Translations under genes and position numbers: made by a program | Part shown: positions 14,119 to 18,222 of the stretch, in pieces | How the letters are laid out: each line of letters opens with the position of its first letter | Position numbering within the stretch: the first letter of the stretch is position 1 | Notes under the pieces: generated by a model | What the model was told of the DNA's origin: nothing | What the model saw: only the letters and a program-made list of their open reading frames with translations | Databases searched by the model: none | NCBI GenBank assembly: GCA_023415915.1 | Contig: JAEZIZ010000026.1 | Coordinates: 1 to 18,222 of the forward strand | Length of the DNA stretch: 18,222 nt | Direction of reading: 5' to 3' | Source of the DNA: Bacillota bacterium | GTDB lineage: Bacteria; Bacillota; Clostridia; Christensenellales; SZUA-584

Positions 14119-14137
14119 GATTGTTCCTCCTTGTTTT

Positions 14138-14177
14138 TTATCGTTAAGGCCTTTATTGGCCGATAACGCTGATTATA
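14138..14177 (-). promoter_or_regulatory. Promoter/operator-like region of the binding-protein gene
   Basis: On the minus strand a perfect TATAAT (14177-14172) lies just after the second regulator gene. It is followed by GTTATCGGCC-AATAAA-GGCC and then TTAACGATAA, giving an interrupted inverted repeat whose outer arms (TTATCG/CGATAA) match the half-sites seen at the cbp promoter. No good -35 box is visible. It could be a repressor site, or a small hairpin at the end of the regulator message. Confidence 0.42.
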
Positions 14178-14180
14178 AAC

Positions 14181-15188
14181 TCAGAGCTGCTTTACTGTTT
14201 CGCCTTCCCATATAACGCCGGGAACGACAATACGGCTGGGTATGTATGTTCTTGGAGATTTAATCGCGTTGACGAGCAGCTTTGCAGCCTGCTCGCCTAT
14301 CTTTTTGGAATCCTGCTTTAATGTCGTGAGCTTTGGCCGGAGCACCCTGCTTAAGTAGATGCCGTCAAAGCCGGCTACGCTGATGTCGTCGGGTATAACG
14401 AGCCCTTTTCGCTCAATCTCGTTCATTCCCCCGATAAATGAAAAATCGTCAGGGTAGAGTATGCATGTAGGGGGACTGTCAAGCTCGAGCAATTCGCGCG
14501 TGGCAAGCCCGCTCGTGCGCGGGTCGTGATATAAGCCTTTACGTATATATTTATCCGGAGTCGGAACGCCGAGCTCCTCGCAGGTTCTATAGAAACTTGC
14601 GAGCCGAAAACGTGTAACTGCGGTGTCCTCGCCGTGTATAAACGCTATTTTTCTGTGTCCTTTGCCGTATACGTAACGTACAAGGTCGCGCATGCACTGC
14701 ACGTTGTCGGATACTACCGCTCCGCAATTATCAAACACATAATCTATTGTAACAACAGGAATGCTGCTGTTAACCAGCTCCGCTATTGACGGATCCTGAA
14801 AATCAATGCTCGCTATAACCACGCCGTCGCAGTTTCTGTATTTGCAGTGTTCAAGATAACTCATGCTGGTATGGCCTATGTTGCGGCTTATGAATGTCAC
14901 GTCATAACCCTGGCGCTCGGCCTCGTTTTTAAGGCTGTCGAGCACCTGAGAAAAATATTCGTGGGTCAGCCCGCTGCTGGTACCGTCCACAAAAAGAACG
15001 CCTATGTTATATGAATGGTTGGTTCTGAGAGCGCGCGCCGCCGCATTCGGGAAATATCCAAGCGACCTTGCAACCTGCCTTATACGGTTGGCAGTCTCAA
15101 AGCCGATATCCGGGGCGTTGTTGAGCGCTTTGCTGACAGATGCAACCGATACGCCACATTGTTCAGCTATATGCCGTATTGTTACCAT
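14181..15188 (-). CDS. LacI-family transcriptional regulator (second of two paralogues)
   Basis: A 335-residue regulator with the helix-turn-helix VTIRHIAEQCGVSVASVSKA at its N terminus, hinge FPNAAARALRTNHSYNIGVL, and a sugar-sensing domain carrying TSSGLTHEYFSQVLDSLK, ILYPDDFSFIGG and FDGIYLSRVLRPKLTT. It is about two-thirds identical by eye to the regulator at 2982-4019, including most of the ligand domain, so the two arose by duplication and may bind similar effectors and operators. The start ATG has AGAGGAT about 11 bases upstream and leaves the typical short LacI N terminus. It heads the importer genes on the same strand with a 62-base gap and is divergent from the beta-mannosidase, so either or both may be its targets. 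Whether it represses or activates is not shown. Confidence 0.92.
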   Translation of the reverse strand: MVTIRHIAEQCGVSVASVSKALNNAPDIGFETANRIRQVARSLGYFPNAAARALRTNHSYNIGVLFVDGTSSGLTHEYFSQVLDSLKNEAERQGYDVTFISRNIGHTSMSYLEHCKYRNCDGVVIASIDFQDPSIAELVNSSIPVVTIDYVFDNCGAVVSDNVQCMRDLVRYVYGKGHRKIAFIHGEDTAVTRFRLASFYRTCEELGVPTPDKYIRKGLYHDPRTSGLATRELLELDSPPTCILYPDDFSFIGGMNEIERKGLVIPDDISVAGFDGIYLSRVLRPKLTTLKQDSKKIGEQAAKLLVNAIKSPRTYIPSRIVVPGVIWEGETVKQL

Positions 15189-15218
15189 ATGTATGCGTAT
15201 CCTCTGATAGTAATGATA

Positions 15219-15273
15219 GTTACTTAATCGTTTTCTCTGGCCTTATTATAGTATCACATTTTATCTATGTCAA
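15219..15273 (-). promoter_or_regulatory. Consensus sigma-A promoter of the second LacI-family gene
   Basis: On the minus strand perfect TTGACA (15273-15268), a 17-base spacer and perfect TATAAT (15250-15245). The TGATACTATAAT string around the -10 box is shared with the cbp promoter. About 15 bases downstream lies AAAACGATTAAG, an operator half-site in the same position relative to the -10 box as in the other promoters, suggesting autoregulation. Confidence 0.85.
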
Positions 15274-15349
15274 GCCCGTTTTTTTACGTGAATATTCTTT
15301 CACTTCCACCATTTTCCGCATATTTAAAACGGTTTAGGAGAAATCGCGC

Positions 15350-15355
15350 TTGACA
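15350..15355 (+). promoter_or_regulatory. TTGACA -35-like box upstream of the beta-mannosidase gene
   Basis: A perfect -35 hexamer about 100 bases before the beta-mannosidase start. The sequence at the right distance gives no clear -10 box; the nearest, TATACC in TGATATACC, is only 14 bases away. The same bases can be read as an in-frame TTG start, which I consider wrong (see the GH2 entry). Confidence 0.4.
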
Positions 15356-15454
15356 TCCTGCCCAAATGATATACCATTTATTATGTCCCCGGTTAAAGCA
15401 ATGGCTATATTTATTCAAAAAATAGCATGTGTGCAAGGAGGCATTTGGCGTATT

Positions 15455-17878
15455 ATGTTTATTCTGTCACTTGATGGAGCCTGGAAAATGCGTTTTGCAG
15501 ACGAAAACGATATATTTAAGGCTTCAGTGCCCGGCTCGGTATACTCGGACCTTATTGCCGCCGGTGCAATGGACGACCCGTACTGGCGGGACAATGAAAA
15601 CGCCGCTTTAAAGCTTATGGAGCATGATTTCGTTTATACGAAAACGTTTACCGCCGATGAGAGCCTGCTTGAATGCGACCGCGTGCTGCTGCGCTGCGAA
15701 GGGCTGGATACGCTTTGCGCTATTTCCCTCAACGGGAAACCCGCAGGGAACGCCGACAACATGCACAGAACATGGGAGTTTGACGTGCGCTTGCTGCTTA
15801 ACCCTGGGCAGAACAGCATAGAGATACGTTTCTTCTCCCCTATAAAATATATCAGAAATGCATACTCTGTTTCGCGAGCCGACGGCACTTCCGACGCGAT
15901 GAAGGGGTTTCCGCTGCTGCGCAAATCCCATTGCATGTTCGGATGGGATTGGGGCCCGAGGCTTCCTGACGCCGGTATATGGCGAAGCATATCACTCGTA
16001 GGGGTTGACACCGCGCGTATAGACGGCGTATATGTTTCGCAGTCTCACGAAATCGGTTGCGTAATGTTACATGTTTCGACAGCTGTCGACGCTGTGACCA
16101 ACGCGGAAACGGATATAAGCGTGGAAGTAACTGCGCCTTGCGGCAAAACGTGGAGCGCCAAAGGAGCCGAATGCGACATACGCATAGACGACCCGCTGCT
16201 GTGGTGGCCAAGAGGCCTCGGCGATCAGCCGCTGTATACCGTCAAGGTCTCTCTAAGCGCAGGCGGGCGCATGCTCGACGTCTGGGAAAGGCGCATAGGC
16301 CTTCGCACTATGACTATAAGCATAAAAAAGGACGAGTGGGGTGAAAGCTTCGCGCATTGCGTAAACGGCGTAGAGTTCTTCGCTATGGGCGCAGATTATA
16401 TACCCGAGGACTGTATTCTCAGCAGGGTTAACAAAGAGCGTACGCGCAGGCTTCTGGAAGACGCCGCGGCGGCGAATTTCAACGTTATTCGCGTATGGGG
16501 CGGAGGATACTATCCCGACGATTACTTCTATGATATATGCGACGAGCTCGGTCTCGTGGTCTGGCAGGATTTCATGTTCGCGTGCGCGGTATATAACCTT
16601 ACGGACGAGTTCGAGAAGAACATACGCGCGGAGATAACCGACAACGTAAGGCGATTAAGGCATCACGCCTCGCTTGGCCTCTGGTGCGGCAACAACGAGA
16701 TGGAGATGTTCGTCGCTATGGGCGAATGGGTATCGAGCGACAGGCAAAAAGCAGATTATATAAAGATGTACGAGTATATCTTCCCGCAGATATTGAAGAA
16801 GGAAGACCCCAATACTTTCTACTGGCCTGCAAGCCCTTCTTCGGGGGGTAGCTTCGATAAGCCAAACGATCCCAACCGAGGCGACGTTCATTACTGGGAG
16901 GTATGGCACGGAGGCCTTCCGTTTACCGACTACCGCAACCATAAGTTCCGCTATGTGTCGGAGTTCGGCTTCCAGTCGTTCCCGTCTGTAAAAACGATAG
17001 AGGCTTTTACCGAGCCGGGCGACCGCAACATGTTCTCTTACATAATGGAAAAGCATCAGCGGAACGCGTCAGCTAACGGAAAGATACTCTCTTACCTTTC
17101 CCAGATGTACCTTTATCCGCGCGACTTTGAGATACTCATATACGCCTCGCAGCTGCTTCAGGCGCAGGCGATGCAATACGGAGTGGAACACTGGCGCAGA
17201 AACCGCGGCCGCTGCATGGGCGCCGTAATATGGCAGCTCAACGACTGCTGGCCGGTGATCAGCTGGTCGAGCATCGACTATTTCGGGCGCTGGAAGGCGC
17301 TGCACTATTATATGAAAAGGTTCTTCGCCCCCGTGCTTATATCCTGCCACGAGGAAGGCGTGCTATCGCAGAACACCAACGTAAACGCCGAGCCTTTCCC
17401 TCTTGTAAAGAGCGCGAGGCTCAATGTGAGCAACGAAACGGCAAAAGCGTTTACCGGAGTAGCGCGCTGGTCGCTGAGAAGCCCGGACGCCAAGATAATC
17501 AAGGAAGGGACTTTCGACGTTGAAGTGCCTGCGTTTTCCGCCGTGTGGCTGCCCGAGCAGGATTTTTCGGACGAGGACACCTTCGGATGCTACTATGCAT
17601 ACGAGCTCGAGAGCAAGCACGGTACGGTGGGCGGCAGCGTGCTGTTCTGCCCTCCCAAGCATTTCTGCTTTGAGGACCCTAAACTTTCCGCGTATATCGA
17701 CGGGAACGAAATAGTCGTATCCGCGTGCGCTTACGCGCGCAGCGTAGAGATAATATGCGACGACGATTCCGTGCTGAGCGATAACTATTTCGACATGAAC
17801 GCAGGAGAGCGCCGCGTAAAAGTGCTGCGCGGCGCGCCGAAATCGGTTAAAGCCCGGAGCGTATACGACATAAGGTGA
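15455..17878 (+). CDS. GH2 beta-mannosidase
   Basis: An 807-residue exo-beta-mannosidase that removes mannose from the non-reducing ends of beta-mannosides. Order: N-terminal jelly-roll (LSLDGAWKMRF; SHCMFGWDWGPRLPDAGIWR is diagnostic of this GH2 branch), Ig-like domain, TIM barrel, C-terminal Ig-like domains. The acid/base is E415 in LWCGNNEME and the nucleophile is E503 in YVSEFGFQSFP. IRVWGGGYYPDDYFYDICDE is also typical of beta-mannosidases rather than beta-galactosidases. I chose ATG 15455, which has AAGGAGG 13 bases upstream and puts LSLDGAW at the usual place. Opening the frame at TTG 15350 would add 35 residues without family likeness, over a -35 box. There is no signal peptide, so it is probably cytoplasmic. 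It is divergent from the second regulator and followed after 44 bases by a transporter gene on the same strand. Confidence 0.92.
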   Translation: MFILSLDGAWKMRFADENDIFKASVPGSVYSDLIAAGAMDDPYWRDNENAALKLMEHDFVYTKTFTADESLLECDRVLLRCEGLDTLCAISLNGKPAGNADNMHRTWEFDVRLLLNPGQNSIEIRFFSPIKYIRNAYSVSRADGTSDAMKGFPLLRKSHCMFGWDWGPRLPDAGIWRSISLVGVDTARIDGVYVSQSHEIGCVMLHVSTAVDAVTNAETDISVEVTAPCGKTWSAKGAECDIRIDDPLLWWPRGLGDQPLYTVKVSLSAGGRMLDVWERRIGLRTMTISIKKDEWGESFAHCVNGVEFFAMGADYIPEDCILSRVNKERTRRLLEDAAAANFNVIRVWGGGYYPDDYFYDICDELGLVVWQDFMFACAVYNLTDEFEKNIRAEITDNVRRLRHHASLGLWCGNNEMEMFVAMGEWVSSDRQKADYIKMYEYIFPQILKKEDPNTFYWPASPSSGGSFDKPNDPNRGDVHYWEVWHGGLPFTDYRNHKFRYVSEFGFQSFPSVKTIEAFTEPGDRNMFSYIMEKHQRNASANGKILSYLSQMYLYPRDFEILIYASQLLQAQAMQYGVEHWRRNRGRCMGAVIWQLNDCWPVISWSSIDYFGRWKALHYYMKRFFAPVLISCHEEGVLSQNTNVNAEPFPLVKSARLNVSNETAKAFTGVARWSLRSPDAKIIKEGTFDVEVPAFSAVWLPEQDFSDEDTFGCYYAYELESKHGTVGGSVLFCPPKHFCFEDPKLSAYIDGNEIVVSACAYARSVEIICDDDSVLSDNYFDMNAGERRVKVLRGAPKSVKARSVYDIR

Positions 17879-17922
17879 AGCTAAGTGAACAGAGCCAAGC
17901 AAGCCGCCGCAAAGGAAATCAT

Positions 17923-18222
17923 ATGAACAGGACTACCAATATGACGGAGGGCAGGCCCCTCCGCCTTATTGTGTTGTTCGCGCTGCCCATGTTCTTGAGC
18001 AATATATTTCAGGAGCTTTACTACGTAGCAGACAGCGTTATCGTAGGCCGCATAATGGGAGTGAACGCTTTCGCATCGGTAGGCGCTGCGGGGTTCTACT
18101 ACTGGCTCGTACTCAGCATAATATTCGGGTTTTCCCAAGGCTTCGGAGCGCTGTTTGCGCAGCGTTTCGGCGCTGAAGACCATGAAGGTTTAAGGCGCGC
18201 GATAGCGCAGTCGGTAATATGC
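17923..18222 (+). CDS. MATE-family efflux transporter, N-terminal fragment
   Basis: Exactly 100 codons are visible before the window edge. The peptide opens with a short cytoplasmic stretch (MTEGRPLRLIVLFALPMFLS) leading into TM1, then NIFQELYYVADSVIVGRIMG, GAAGFYYWLVLSIIFGFSQG and GALFAQRFGAEDHEGLRRAI. These match the first two helices and loop of MATE transporters, which export cationic drugs or metabolites using a sodium or proton gradient. ATG 17923 is supported by AAAGGAA six bases upstream. It lies 44 bases after the beta-mannosidase stop with no terminator seen between them, so co-transcription is possible, but a role in glycan use is not evident. The substrate cannot be predicted. Confidence 0.88.
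   Translation, partial: MNRTTNMTEGRPLRLIVLFALPMFLSNIFQELYYVADSVIVGRIMGVNAFASVGAAGFYYWLVLSIIFGFSQGFGALFAQRFGAEDHEGLRRAIAQSVIC

Noticed and set aside
15625..15652. Operator-like GATTTCGTTTATACGAAAACG inside the beta-mannosidase gene
   Set aside because: It resembles the half-sites but lies in conserved coding sequence (DFVYTKTF) about 170 bases into the gene; a chance match is more likely.

Overview
The window looks like a carbohydrate-utilisation island from a Gram-positive anaerobe of the Clostridia (Firmicutes). This is inferred from the strong AGGAG-type ribosome binding sites, TTGACA/TATAAT promoters, a lipoprotein-anchored binding protein, base composition near 50% GC, and protein families typical of clostridial glycan degraders. 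No species can be assigned from the sequence alone.

Layout, left to right. Positions 1-~190 are the end of an IS200/IS605-family insertion sequence: the first 22 codons of its TnpA transposase (minus strand), a 5' leader that can hide the tnpA ribosome binding site, and a C/G-rich terminal hairpin. Then follows a cellobiose phosphorylase (GH94, minus), divergent from a LacI-family regulator (plus). Converging on that regulator is a minus-strand cluster of GH3 beta-glucosidase and GH1 beta-glucosidase. Upstream of these on the same strand lies a complete Opp/Dpp-type ABC importer (binding lipoprotein, two permeases, two ATPases), headed by a second LacI-family regulator that is a close paralogue of the first. 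Divergent from it, on the plus strand, are a GH2 beta-mannosidase and the start of a MATE-family transporter cut by the window edge.

Working model (inference): the importer, although built from peptide-transporter families, brings in short beta-linked oligosaccharides such as cello-, gluco- or manno-oligosaccharides. None of the four sugar enzymes has a visible signal peptide, so breakdown is probably cytoplasmic: the GH2 enzyme removes beta-mannosyl ends, GH1 and GH3 remove beta-glucosyl ends, and cellobiose phosphorylase converts cellobiose to glucose 1-phosphate plus glucose. A mix of beta-mannosidase and beta-glucosidases would suit glucomannan.

Regulation is unusually readable. A 12-base operator-like sequence, TACGAAATCGTT, occurs exactly in the cellobiose phosphorylase promoter and again just after the -10 box of the first lacI-type gene. 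Related AACGAT half-sites occur before GH1, before the binding protein, and after the -10 box of the second lacI-type gene. Intrinsic terminators or strong hairpins are visible after the phosphorylase, after the first regulator, between GH3 and GH1, and between the binding protein and the permeases. I found no tRNA, rRNA or CRISPR array.
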